A stretch of 64,000 bases of DNA from Duganella guangzhouensis (GTDB taxonomy: Bacteria; Pseudomonadota; Gammaproteobacteria; Burkholderiales; Burkholderiaceae_D). The DNA lies in contig NZ_WKJK01000009.1 in the NCBI RefSeq assembly GCF_009674535.1, positions 283,464 to 347,463 of the forward strand, read 5' to 3'. Positions 34,719 to 43,687 of the stretch are shown here, piece by piece; positions within the stretch are counted from its first letter, which is position 1, and each line of letters begins with the position of its first letter. Both the position numbers and the translations under genes were made by a program. Under the pieces are notes generated by a model that was given only the letters and a program-made list of their open reading frames with translations, made no database searches and was not told the DNA's origin.

Positions 34719-36662
34719 TCAGCGCTTGTTGAGGAAGCTGACCAGCGCTGTCACCAACTCTGGCGCCACCGTCTGAGCGTCCGCCGCGCCGGGTTGCGCG
34801 AGGTACAGCGCGTGGTTCATGCCGGCGATAACTGCTACGGGCGTGCCGGGACGGGCCTGTTCCAGCGCGCGCGCGGCGTCCGGGCCGGCCTGCTGATCGG
34901 CGTCGCCCAGGATGATACGGGCGTGCATTTTCAGCTTGCCGAATTCGGCGGCCGTACGCTCGCCGCTGGCCGCCAGCGCGACAAAGCCGCCGGCGCCGAC
35001 CTGGTTGGCGGCCAGCAGGCCGACCAGCGCGCCTTCGCCATGGCCGATGACGACGACTTTGTTGAAGCGAGCGTCCTTCTTCAGCAACTCGATCCAAGCC
35101 GCCGCATCCGCCGCCTGCAGCGCCAGATCCGCCCCCGCCCCCGCGCCGCCCGCCATGCCCGCGCCCGAGCCCGGGCCACCGACGATGCCGTCGCCGTTGC
35201 CCATGGCGCCGTCCGCGCCGACGTCGACGCCGGTGCCAGTACCGCTGCCGCTGGCGCTGGCGGGCCGGCCATTCGCGCCAACGCTCGTACCGACGCCGCG
35301 TTTGTCGTAGCGCACACTGGCGATGCCTTGCGCCGCCAGCGCGCGCGCCAGTTGGCGCAGGCTGTGGCTGGTGGTGCCGGGCGCGTTGCTGTCACGGTCA
35401 GTGGCATCGGCGTCAGCGATGAGCAACGCCACCGGCCCGGCCGCCGCGCCATCCGGCAAGGTCAGCGTGCCCTTGATGTCGCCCCGCTCCAGCTGGATGG
35501 CGCTTTCACGCGCCGCAGCCACCGCAGCCGAACAAGCGCCTGCAAACACCACATTGACCGGCTTGGCGACATCAAGCTTGCGCGCCGTCGCGCTCAGCCG
35601 TCCATCGCCGGCGACCTGAAACACCGTCACCGCGCTGGACGCCTCGTTCGACGACAACAGCCAACGCCCATCCGGTGACAGCGCCAGATGCGACGGCACC
35701 TCGCCTCCCGCAGGCAAGCGCTGCAACTCCGTCAGCCGCCCCGCTCCCGGCTGCACTTGATAAGCAATCACCGTATTGTCGCTACGATTCGACACATACA
35801 CCTGCCCGCCATCGCCAGAAACAATCACCTCACCAGCGCTAATCTTGCCGCTGAAGCCAGCGCTCAGGATGGACAGCGTCTGCACCTCCCGCAAGCTGCT
35901 ACTGCCGGCATCCCAGCCATAAACCCGCAGCTCGCCAGTAAATTCAGACAGCAGATAGGCAAACCGCCCGTCAGCGCCAAACACCAGATGGCGCGGTCCG
36001 GTGCCCGCCGGCAGCCGCAGCTCGCTTGACGGTGCCAGCTGACGCGTAGCGGCCTCGTAGCGGTAGATGAACACCCGGTCCGCGCCCAAGTCCGCCACCA
36101 GCGCATAGCGATCGGTCGGATCGATGGCAACCCCATGCGCATGCGGTCCGCGCTGCCGCGCTGTCGGGCCGCTGCCCTGGTCCTGCACCACCGAGACCGG
36201 GCCGGACAGCTTGCCAGCGGCGTCGAGCGCCAGCACCGCCACCTGCCCGGTGCCGTAGTTGGCCACCAGCAGCGTGCCGGCGCGCGCATCCAGCGCCAGA
36301 TGCGTCGGACCGCCCCCGCCGGAACTCACGCTGCCCACTTCAGCCAGCGCACCATCGCCCGGCACAATACGCAGGCTGAACACCTTGCCCTGCGTGGCAC
36401 CGTCATTGCCAACCTCACTGACCACATACAGCAACGGCCGCGCCGGATCTTTGACCAGCCAGGTCGGCCGGTCCATCGACGCCACCGCCGACGCCGCGCC
36501 AAAGCTGCCATCCCGGCTATTAAACGTCGCCGTGAACAGCGATGGCGCCCCGCCCTGCTGATGCGTGCCGATGTAGATGCGCTCACAATCCGCCGCTCCG
36601 GCGACGCCGGCCGCCAGCCAGCCGGCCGCGCCCAGCGCCACCAGCAGTGATTTGTTTGCCAT
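34719..36662 (-). CDS. Exported lactonase propeller fused to an alpha/beta-hydrolase domain with altered nucleophile
   Basis: The chosen ATG (36662) has AGGAGG 9 nt upstream, giving 647 residues; a TTG 6 nt earlier is too close to that site. After a signal peptide (about 1-22) come a seven-bladed lactonase/YbhE-like propeller (about 25-370, with HAHGVAIDPTDRYALVADLGADRVF) and an alpha/beta-hydrolase domain (about 390-647). A Gly-rich insertion of about 40 residues (near 480-520) interrupts the hydrolase. The nucleophile elbow reads GHGEG (540-544), where homologues I know read GHSEG: codon GGC at 35037-35039. Candidate acid (LGDADQQ) and His (GMNHALY) remain. The second domain may be inactive or act by another mechanism. 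Confidence 0.8.
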   Translation of the reverse strand: MANKSLLVALGAAGWLAAGVAGAADCERIYIGTHQQGGAPSLFTATFNSRDGSFGAASAVASMDRPTWLVKDPARPLLYVVSEVGNDGATQGKVFSLRIVPGDGALAEVGSVSSGGGGPTHLALDARAGTLLVANYGTGQVAVLALDAAGKLSGPVSVVQDQGSGPTARQRGPHAHGVAIDPTDRYALVADLGADRVFIYRYEAATRQLAPSSELRLPAGTGPRHLVFGADGRFAYLLSEFTGELRVYGWDAGSSSLREVQTLSILSAGFSGKISAGEVIVSGDGGQVYVSNRSDNTVIAYQVQPGAGRLTELQRLPAGGEVPSHLALSPDGRWLLSSNEASSAVTVFQVAGDGRLSATARKLDVAKPVNVVFAGACSAAVAAARESAIQLERGDIKGTLTLPDGAAAGPVALLIADADATDRDSNAPGTTSHSLRQLARALAAQGIASVRYDKRGVGTSVGANGRPASASGSGTGTGVDVGADGAMGNGDGIVGGPGSGAGMAGGAGAGADLALQAADAAAWIELLKKDARFNKVVVIGHGEGALVGLLAANQVGAGGFVALAASGERTAAEFGKLKMHARIILGDADQQAGPDAARALEQARPGTPVAVIAGMNHALYLAQPGAADAQTVAPELVTALVSFLNKR

Positions 36663-36676
36663 ACTCAAACGCCTCC

Positions 36677-38053
36677 TCAGAAACGACCGGCCTTGCTCAG
36701 CCAGCCATCCACATAGTCATAGGTAGTCTTGACGGTGTCACCAAACTGGCCCGGCGTTTTCTCGCACTTGGTGCAAGGACGATAAACGTGATCCGCGCCC
36801 TCAACGAAAGCCAGCGACTTGTCCGCGCTAGCGGTTTTGTCGTAGATGATTTCCGCCGCCAAGCCCTCCCAGTGACCAGTCATGCCGAGCGCCAGGAACG
36901 GTACCGAAATCCCCTCGGCATTGCCCGGCGGGCTGGCGTAAGTCGAACGCCACTCAACGCCGCGGATGCTGTCCTCGTCATAGCCAAAATCGGCCGTGGT
37001 ACGGATCGCATAACTGGACAGGTAATTGCGCACGGTAGTCTTCAGCGCGCCAAACTTGAACGACGTCAGCTTCATCGGCGGCGATTCCGGCACCCGCACC
37101 GAATGGATGATTTCGGTGCTCACCGAACCATCCCCATGCAGCAGCGGCCACGCCTTGCGCGAGCGCGACAGCAGACGCGGATCTTCCGGGAACATCTTGT
37201 TGGCGCCGACGAAAGCCCCCGGCACGATGAACGCTTCGTCATCCGCATATTTCCCCTTGCCGGCCTCGATTGCGGCCAGACGATCCTGCGCCGTTTTCAA
37301 CAGCTGATTGGCGCGCCGGCTCACCGCAGCCTGGTATTTTCGAATGAATTCAGGGCTGTACTGCGCGCCATCCGGACGGTAGCCGTTCTTCGGATTCTTC
37401 AGATCAAACGCGGGATTCGATTTCATGCCGCTGGTCTCATCCACTACCGACGGATCGATACTGAGCAGCACCATCTCCGCCTGGCCCCAGTTGGCATCGG
37501 CCAGCACCACGCCATCCGCGGCCGGCAGGCCGGCCAGCTTGTCCGGGCATTTGTGGATGTAGCCGCTGCCCTGGCAGAACGCCAGACCACGTTCGGCAAT
37601 CGCCTGGTAGGCGGTCATGATGGTGGCACCGCCGCTGTGGCCAAACAGCACCACCTTATTGATGCCCTGTGCCTTCTTCAGGTAAGACACGCCGGCCTTG
37701 GTCTGCAACAGGATATCGTCAAGAATGCCGTCATTGAAATTGAATGACTTGCTGCTGCTATTGTTCGCGCACAGCACCGAGTAGCCGCGCTTGGACAACT
37801 CGGTGCAGGCGGAAAATTCAAGATAATCGCCGTCGGCATGCATGACGAACAAACCGATATGGCTTTTCGCTCCCGGCTGAACCGGTTGATACAGTACCGC
37901 TGGCACACCCGGCGCCAGATGCACGAAGGTGGCCTTGATCGACGGGTCCAGCGGCAGACCGACTTCAAACTGCGCGCTGGCCGGCGCCTGCGCCGCACCG
38001 TACACAATGGCCGCCGCCCCAAGGTGGCGCAAGAGCATGCTGAGTTTCCTCAT
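36677..38053 (-). CDS. Exported alpha/beta hydrolase
   Basis: Starting at MRKLSM (38053) gives 458 residues with a signal peptide ending ASA (about residue 27) and AGGAA upstream. The fold has strand motifs HIGLFVMHADGDY, a nucleophile elbow LFGHSGG with Ser140, and a late His in GADHVYRPC. Two Cys around the His (RPCTKC) may form a disulfide. The substrate is unknown; esters of aromatic or sugar compounds are plausible from context. It is probably cotranscribed with the lactonase fusion 14 bp downstream. Confidence 0.8.
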   Translation of the reverse strand: MRKLSMLLRHLGAAAIVYGAAQAPASAQFEVGLPLDPSIKATFVHLAPGVPAVLYQPVQPGAKSHIGLFVMHADGDYLEFSACTELSKRGYSVLCANNSSSKSFNFNDGILDDILLQTKAGVSYLKKAQGINKVVLFGHSGGATIMTAYQAIAERGLAFCQGSGYIHKCPDKLAGLPAADGVVLADANWGQAEMVLLSIDPSVVDETSGMKSNPAFDLKNPKNGYRPDGAQYSPEFIRKYQAAVSRRANQLLKTAQDRLAAIEAGKGKYADDEAFIVPGAFVGANKMFPEDPRLLSRSRKAWPLLHGDGSVSTEIIHSVRVPESPPMKLTSFKFGALKTTVRNYLSSYAIRTTADFGYDEDSIRGVEWRSTYASPPGNAEGISVPFLALGMTGHWEGLAAEIIYDKTASADKSLAFVEGADHVYRPCTKCEKTPGQFGDTVKTTYDYVDGWLSKAGRF

Positions 38054-38120
38054 GTGGATATTCCTATGTAATGAAAAGAGATGCCGGCGCCGCGTCAGCA
38101 CTGCGCCGGAGTAAAGCCAA

Positions 38121-40436
38121 TTAGTAGTGCATGCCCACCTTGACGCCGAATGTACGCGGTGCCGTTACGCGCGCCGTGGTGCCACCGTCGAAATCGGCGG
38201 TGGTGCTCGGCACGATGCTGTTCAACTGCAGCTTGTCTTCGATATTGCGCACGTAAGCACGGATATCGTATTTTCCGGACGCAGCGGTATAGGCCAGCGC
38301 GAGATCGCTGCGGGTGAACGAGTCCTGCTTGTATTGCTGAGGCGCGTGAATGTAGGTGTTGGTGCCCAGATCGCCCAGGCCGGCCAGATCGCTCTTGTAA
38401 TAACCGCTGTTGTAACGGGTATTGAAGGTCAGCGTGACATTGCCGCCGGCCTCCAGATCCCAGCGGTGCGAGTACGCCAGCGATGCAGTCGCGGCTGGTG
38501 CGCTATCCATGGTTTTGCCGGAGAAGTCGACCTGATTGGAAGCCAGGAAGCCGACCGCCAGATCGCCATAATGCGCGCGCTCGAAGGCCAGCGTCAGGCC
38601 CAGCTTGTCGTTGGGCGTGATCTTCCAGTTCAGCTCGTTTTCCCAGCCGGCCATCTTGGCGGGCGCGGTTTTGGTGTAAATCAGGATCACCGGGCCGGCT
38701 GCGCCAAAGCCGAAGAAAGCGGCGCTGGTGACCTGGTAGCTCTTGTAGTCGTAGTAGTAGACCGACGAGTTGTATTGCAGCGTAGGCGTCAGCTGACCTT
38801 TGTAGCCAGCTTCATAGGCCAGCACTTTCTCCGGATTGTAGGGACCAGGTTTGCCGGTGGCCGGGTCGAGGTCGTTGAAACCGCCGCCCTTGTAGCCGGT
38901 GGCCACGTAGCCATACACCATCTGGCGCGCGCCCAACTGGTAGTCGGCGCCCAGACGCCAGGTCAGGCGCTTGGCGGCCTGGCTGCCATCGTCGCGGGTA
39001 ACGGTGCCGCCGCCCACGCAGGCGGTGCCCGGCGCGCACGGATTGCCGTTGACATCGGTATGGCCGCTGCCCAGCACGATGGAAGCGGTACGGAACATGC
39101 TGTCATCCGAATAGCGTGCGCCAACGGTGTATTTCAGCGCCTCGGTGGCGTTGAAGTTGACCTGGCCGAACACGCTCTTGCTCTCGTGCTGGGTCGGGCC
39201 GACAATCGCCGGATTCGGCACATTGCACGAAGCCGACATTGATGGCGAGCAGCTGGCGGTCGAAGCCCAGTTCTGGTCGCGCTCGTCATTCAGCTCGCGC
39301 TGGTAGTTGACGCCGGCCACCCAGTTCAAGCGCTGCGGCGTGCTGTTCGACAACCGGATCTCGTGCGCGTCGTTGGTCAGGTTGGAATGGTATTCCTGCC
39401 AGGTGAACTGATCGTTGTTGGCGGCCGAGCCGATGACGGACGGATCGGTCAGGTCGTTGGCCTTGAACTTGCTGTGGCCGCCGTCATAGGTCAGGTGCAC
39501 CGCGCCCAGATCCAGGTTGAACTCGGCGTTGATGCCGTTGTAGCTGTCATCCATTGATGGCGTGTAGGGATTGAAATACACCTGGCGCGCCGCCGAGCTG
39601 CCCTGGGTCAGCAGCGATTTGTACAGCACCGGGCCAGGACCCGAGCCGCCGACGTGGCCGAAGGTGCCGGTCACCAGCAGGCTGGCCGCCTTGGATATTT
39701 CCCACAGGCCCGAGATACGCGCGTTGCGGTTGTCCTCGTCATCCAGCTTGGGCGAGGTCAGGCTGCTGGTCTTGTTGATCGATTCGGTGATGTAGCCGTC
39801 ACGCGAGTTCACGCTGACGGCGGCGCGCAGCGCGAAGTTGTCGGTGACCGGGATGTTGACCATGGTCTCGGCGCGGCGCGCGTTGTAATTGCCGATATCG
39901 ACGCTGGCCGATGCGTCGAACTCTTTCTGCGGCTTGGCGGTGATGACGTTGATCGCGCCGCCGGTGCTGCTCTTGCCGTACAGCGTGCCCTGCGGCCCGC
40001 GCAGCACTTCCACCCGTTCCAGATCGAAGAAGGCATTGCCCATCACCTGCGGACGCGACACCGGAATGCCGTCCAGATTGAAGGACACGCCCTGCTCGCC
40101 CTTGCTGGTCAGGTCGGTGGTCGAAACGCCGCGAATCGACACGTTGACGCCGTGCGCCTGATTGCCGACGATCAGCGCAGGCACCATGTCCTGCAAATCC
40201 GCCGCGTTGACGATGCCACGTTCTTTCAGCGTGTCGCCGGAAATCACGCTCAGCGCGATCGGCGTTTTGGACGGCACGCCGGCGGTGCGCTCGGCGGTGA
40301 TCACGACTTCGGTCATGCCGCTGTCCTGCGCGGCCTTGGCGGCGTCGCTGGTGGTGGTTTGCGCCATGCTGCTGCCGGCGGCAACGCAACCTACCACAAT
40401 ACCCCCGGTCGTCAATAAATTGGTAATCGGCTTCAT
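38121..40436 (-). CDS. TonB-dependent outer-membrane receptor
   Basis: The 771-residue protein has a signal peptide (about 1-25) and a TonB-box-like MTEVVITAER at about 41-50. A plug domain follows (TPIALSVISGDTLKERGI, VLRGPQGTLYGKSSTGGAINVITAKP) and then a 22-stranded barrel ending in GVKVGMHY. The plug carries the usual arginine and glycine motifs. It would take up a substrate across the outer membrane with TonB energy. Its place in a cluster of exported hydrolases suggests glycan or aromatic-glycoside uptake. GGAGA precedes the ATG. Confidence 0.92.
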   Translation of the reverse strand: MKPITNLLTTGGIVVGCVAAGSSMAQTTTSDAAKAAQDSGMTEVVITAERTAGVPSKTPIALSVISGDTLKERGIVNAADLQDMVPALIVGNQAHGVNVSIRGVSTTDLTSKGEQGVSFNLDGIPVSRPQVMGNAFFDLERVEVLRGPQGTLYGKSSTGGAINVITAKPQKEFDASASVDIGNYNARRAETMVNIPVTDNFALRAAVSVNSRDGYITESINKTSSLTSPKLDDEDNRNARISGLWEISKAASLLVTGTFGHVGGSGPGPVLYKSLLTQGSSAARQVYFNPYTPSMDDSYNGINAEFNLDLGAVHLTYDGGHSKFKANDLTDPSVIGSAANNDQFTWQEYHSNLTNDAHEIRLSNSTPQRLNWVAGVNYQRELNDERDQNWASTASCSPSMSASCNVPNPAIVGPTQHESKSVFGQVNFNATEALKYTVGARYSDDSMFRTASIVLGSGHTDVNGNPCAPGTACVGGGTVTRDDGSQAAKRLTWRLGADYQLGARQMVYGYVATGYKGGGFNDLDPATGKPGPYNPEKVLAYEAGYKGQLTPTLQYNSSVYYYDYKSYQVTSAAFFGFGAAGPVILIYTKTAPAKMAGWENELNWKITPNDKLGLTLAFERAHYGDLAVGFLASNQVDFSGKTMDSAPAATASLAYSHRWDLEAGGNVTLTFNTRYNSGYYKSDLAGLGDLGTNTYIHAPQQYKQDSFTRSDLALAYTAASGKYDIRAYVRNIEDKLQLNSIVPSTTADFDGGTTARVTAPRTFGVKVGMHY

Positions 40437-40576
40437 TTGTTTGTCTCCATGTAATTTCTATAGTTTTGGTGATGCTTTGCTTCGTGGTGCGCTGGTTAAA
40501 AAATGGGCGAGCGCCGCCCTTGCCAGGCTGGCGTCCACGGACGCGAGCCTGAGTAATCGGTGAGGCTGGCCGCCTG

Positions 40577-41458
40577 TTAGCTCTGGTCCGGCGCGGCCAG
40601 CAAGGCTTGCAGGCGAGCGTAACTGGCCTTGATGGCGGCGGCGTTGGCGGGGTTAGCATCGTCGGGCGCGGCGCCTACCCGCAGGTACGCATGTTCGGCA
40701 CCGGGATAGATCACGACATCGAAGCGCTTGCCGGCGGCGGCCATGGCGTCGCGGGTCTTTCGCAGACTGGCCATGACGCGGGTGTCGCGCTCCGGATAGA
40801 AGCCGTGGACCGGCACGTCAATGCGATCGACCGACAGCGGCGCGGCGTCCGGCTTGAACTTGTCCGGCCCCTGCGTGACAGCCGGCGGGCCGACGTCGTA
40901 GAACACGTACACCGCCTGCAAGCCGGCGCGATGCACGCCGGACGCGGCATAACGGAAGGCCGCGCCGCCGCCCCACGACAGGCCGACCACTGCGGTCTTG
41001 CCATTGCTGCCCGGCAGAGTGGCGGCATAGTCGGACCAGGCGTTCAGCGTGGCGTTGACGGTGGCGTCGGGCAGCAAGGTCATGAAGTCGCCAGCCAGGC
41101 GGGTGCTGGCGAAACCGCTGGTGCCGCCGCCATCTGGCGCGAAGCCGGACAGCATGTCGGGTGCCAGTGTGATGTAGCCCATTGCGGCGATCTCGTCCGC
41201 TGTCGCCAGCGTGGAATCGGTCAGGCCGAACACTTCGTGCAGTACCAGCACCACCGGGCCGGCCGGCTTGGTCTGCGGGGTGATCAGCATGGCCTTGAGG
41301 CGGCGGCTGCCCAGTGCAATCTCAATCCACTCGTGTCGCTGTGGCGAGCTGCGCAGCTTTTCGGTGGTGGCGCTTTGCGCCGGGCTTTGGGCGCCGGCGT
41401 TGCTGGCTGCGAGGGCTGCCAGGCAAAGTAGTAATGCGATGATCCGTTTCATCTGCAC
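40577..41458 (-). CDS. Exported dienelactone-hydrolase-like alpha/beta hydrolase
   Basis: The 293-residue protein has a signal peptide (about 1-23) and the dienelactone hydrolase fold: VVLVLHEVFGL with Glu75, MGYITLAPDML, nucleophile elbow VVGLSWGGG, acid Asp225 (YPERDT) and His256 (GAEHAY). Classical dienelactone hydrolases have Cys as nucleophile. Here it is Ser161, so esterase or peptidase-like activity is possible. It lies 3 bp after the methyltransferase gene on the same strand and is likely cotranscribed with it. Confidence 0.85.
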   Translation of the reverse strand: MQMKRIIALLLCLAALAASNAGAQSPAQSATTEKLRSSPQRHEWIEIALGSRRLKAMLITPQTKPAGPVVLVLHEVFGLTDSTLATADEIAAMGYITLAPDMLSGFAPDGGGTSGFASTRLAGDFMTLLPDATVNATLNAWSDYAATLPGSNGKTAVVGLSWGGGAAFRYAASGVHRAGLQAVYVFYDVGPPAVTQGPDKFKPDAAPLSVDRIDVPVHGFYPERDTRVMASLRKTRDAMAAAGKRFDVVIYPGAEHAYLRVGAAPDDANPANAAAIKASYARLQALLAAPDQS

Positions 41459-41461
41459 GTC

Positions 41462-42304
41462 CTAGTTTTTACGCGCCATCAGCAGCACCGTATCCAGGCG
41501 CTGCCAGACCACGTTGACGTCGGTGAAACCGGCATCCTTCAAACCGGCGATCTGCTCCGCCAGCGACGGCGTCACGTACTCGGGATGATGCACCGGCGGG
41601 CCTTCGACGATGGCGTTGATGCCGCTGGAAGCCAGCTCTTCACGCGCGCCGTTCAGCCGGCTCGTCCACACCGAGCGGTCGACGGCGACGTGATCCAGGT
41701 TGATCAGCCAGCCGCCGGCCGGCAACTTGCTCGCGGCTTGCTGGTAGAAGCGGCGGATGCCGTTCAGGTTCTGGTGGATCGACAGCCAGGAAGTCAGCAG
41801 CACGTCCACATTCTGCGGCACGCAACCCTGACTGATGTCGCGCCCCGGGCAGCCGATCACGTAGTCGACGTTCTTGCCGAAGCGTGCCAGGCGCGCCTTG
41901 GCATTGTCCTCGTTGTTGGTGACCGGTTCGGTCCACTGGCCATGCGACAGTGGAAAGCGCTGCATGAAGGCTTCCAGAAACTCGCCGGTGAACGAGCCGA
42001 CGTCGACAATCGAACGTGGCGCCTGCAAATCCTGCGCCACCACGGCGGCGGCCAGGCGGCGCGCCGATCCGAGCCGGTCGCCGGCCGGCTCGCCGGGATT
42101 GACGGCTTCGAAATGCACCTTGGGCGAAATGTCCGCAAGGCTGGCGGCCGCGTCAGGCTTGGCGTAAGCGCGCTCCACCACCGCGCCGCGCTGCTTGATC
42201 GATGCGATCTGAGCCGCTTGCGATCCGGGTTCATCTTGTGCCGATACAGTCAGCGGCATCAACATCAGCGCGCCGAAAAAGCACAACAGTTTGTCCTTGC
42301 TCAC
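41462..42304 (-). CDS. Exported class I SAM-dependent methyltransferase-like protein
   Basis: The 280-residue protein starts at a GTG (42302-42304) with AAGGAG upstream. It has a clear signal peptide: MSKDK, a hydrophobic core, and VSAQ near residue 23. The rest has a Rossmann methyltransferase pattern: SIVDVGSFTGEFLEAF as motif I, a switch from VDYVIGCPGRD to VDVLLTSWLSIHQ, then LPAGGWLINLDHV. An exported methyltransferase is puzzling because SAM is cytoplasmic. The fold may have a different role here. Its leader is the mirror image of the leader of the divergent mutarotase-like gene. Confidence 0.75.
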   Translation of the reverse strand: MSKDKLLCFFGALMLMPLTVSAQDEPGSQAAQIASIKQRGAVVERAYAKPDAAASLADISPKVHFEAVNPGEPAGDRLGSARRLAAAVVAQDLQAPRSIVDVGSFTGEFLEAFMQRFPLSHGQWTEPVTNNEDNAKARLARFGKNVDYVIGCPGRDISQGCVPQNVDVLLTSWLSIHQNLNGIRRFYQQAASKLPAGGWLINLDHVAVDRSVWTSRLNGAREELASSGINAIVEGPPVHHPEYVTPSLAEQIAGLKDAGFTDVNVVWQRLDTVLLMARKN

Positions 42305-42531
42305 AACTTGTCTCCTTGTAGTTTTGCTAGCAAGATATGTGAGCCAATCATAAAAATCAATAAAATCAGTAGCTTATGTACACATTGAAATAATATGTCT
42401 GGATTGACATATGCCTTTTGTATGTCAATCCAGACGCACTATTTCAATGTGCACATACTCCGCTGATTTCATTGATTATTTTTTTAGCCCGACATATCGT
42501 GGCGAAAAAATCAGCACAGGAGACACCTTTC
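42305..42531. promoter_or_regulatory. Symmetric divergent promoter region (long imperfect palindrome)
   Basis: The core is an inverted repeat with 37-bp arms, 42375-42411 and 42421-42457, matching at 33 of 37 positions around a 9-nt centre. The inner arms GTCTGGATTGACATA and TATGTCAATCCAGAC are perfect. Similarity continues outward: AATCAATAAAATCAG on the left mirrors AATCAATGAAATCAG on the right, ACATATC recurs in both leaders, and both end in a GGAGACA Shine-Dalgarno. The symmetry centre (42416) is within 2 bp of the midpoint between the two start codons, so both divergent genes carry copies of one promoter and leader. Confidence 0.85.
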
Positions 42532-43569
42532 ATGAACAAGCTTGTAGCTGTCGCGCTGGCGGCGGCCGCCATCCCCGGCATAGCCTGGGCACAGACGCCC
42601 AGCACGACCATCACCAATGACCAACTGAGCGCCACCATCGCCCTGCCCGACGCGCAGCAGGGCTACTATCGCGGCACCCGTTTCGACTGGTCGGGCGTGA
42701 TTACCAGCCTCAAGTACCAAGGCCACGAGTACATCACCCCGTGGTCGGAGATCAATGATCCGGCGGTCAGCGATTACGCATATCGCGGTGAGCAGATCGC
42801 CACCGGTACCAGTACCACCATGGTCGGCTTGCCGGAGGAGTTTGCGTCGCTGCCGGAACGCACCGCGTTGGGATGGGAGGCGGCCAAGCCGGGCGGCACC
42901 TTCGTCAAGATCGGCGTCGGCATCCTACGCAAGCCGGATGAGCAGCCCTATGATCATTTCCGCCAGTACGAGATAGTCAAAGGCACGCAGTGGGAGGTGG
43001 AGAAACAGGCAAATGCGGTGACCTTCAAGCAGGTCATCAACGATGCGGATTCCGGCTATGGCTACGTCTACACCAAGAAAGTCGCGCTGGTGGCGGGCAA
43101 GGCCACGCTGGTGCTGGAGCACACGCTGCGCAACACTGGCAGCAAGCCGATCAGCGGTTTTGTGTATAACCACAACTTCATGCGTTGGGACAATCAGACC
43201 CCGGGGCCGGACTATGCGATGCATTTCGGCTTCGATCCCAAACCGGCCGATCCGCTGGGCGACACGCCGCTGGCGTACAACGGCCGCACCGTCAACTTCA
43301 CGCGCACGCTGGTGGGCAAGGATGCGATCCGCAGCCTGCCGGTCGGTTTCGGTAACGAGGCCGGCGACTACGATTTTCGCTTCGAGAACACGCGACTGGG
43401 CATCGGCCTGCGCGCCACCGCCAATCAACCACTGTATCGCGCGGTGATCTGGGGCATACGCTCGGTGTTTGCGATCGAGCCCTTCATCCGCTACGACATC
43501 GCGCCGGGCCAGCAGTTCAGCTGGACCAACACCTATCAGGCTTACCAGTTGCCGTATCGCCAGGAGTAA
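42532..43569 (+). CDS. Exported galactose-mutarotase-like protein
   Basis: Starting at MNKLVAVA (42532, AGGAGA upstream) gives 345 residues with a signal peptide ending AWA (about 20). The mature protein is beta-rich in the manner of aldose-1-epimerase/galactose mutarotase-like sandwiches (YYRGTRFDWSGVITSLKYQGHEY, KPISGFVYNHNFMRWDNQTPGPDY). His residues in HNF and YDHF may be catalytic. A role on released sugars in the periplasm is plausible; polysaccharide-lyase-like activity cannot be excluded because the fold is shared. A strong terminator follows. Confidence 0.75.
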   Translation: MNKLVAVALAAAAIPGIAWAQTPSTTITNDQLSATIALPDAQQGYYRGTRFDWSGVITSLKYQGHEYITPWSEINDPAVSDYAYRGEQIATGTSTTMVGLPEEFASLPERTALGWEAAKPGGTFVKIGVGILRKPDEQPYDHFRQYEIVKGTQWEVEKQANAVTFKQVINDADSGYGYVYTKKVALVAGKATLVLEHTLRNTGSKPISGFVYNHNFMRWDNQTPGPDYAMHFGFDPKPADPLGDTPLAYNGRTVNFTRTLVGKDAIRSLPVGFGNEAGDYDFRFENTRLGIGLRATANQPLYRAVIWGIRSVFAIEPFIRYDIAPGQQFSWTNTYQAYQLPYRQE

Positions 43570-43590
43570 AGGTTCCGTTGTTGACGGTGA

Positions 43591-43668
43591 GGCGCCGGCA
43601 GTCTGCGGCCGGCGCCGGTCAGTTCACCGCCTTGGGGGCGCGATAGTTTTTATCGCGCCTTTTTTTTT
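43591..43668 (+). terminator. Intrinsic terminator after the mutarotase-like gene
   Basis: Two hairpins are visible. The first has arms GGCGCCGGC (43591-43599) and GCCGGCGCC (43608-43616). The second has arms GGCGCGATA (43637-43645) and TATCGCGCC (43651-43659) and is followed by nine T residues (43660-43668). The second is a textbook rho-independent terminator for the plus-strand gene. It also separates the convergent sulfatase gene. Confidence 0.9.
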
Positions 43669-43687
43669 ACGTTAGCAAGCGACCCGA

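Noticed and set aside
40531..40544. GCGTCCACGGACGC as a terminator of the dienelactone-hydrolase-like gene
   Set aside because: The stem of 6 bp has a 2-nt loop and no T tract; it is more likely incidental in GC-rich DNA.
42404..42432. TTGACA at the centre of the palindrome as a simple sigma-70 -35 box
   Set aside because: No acceptable -10 hexamer lies 16-18 bp away in either direction; the motif is better viewed as part of the symmetric operator.
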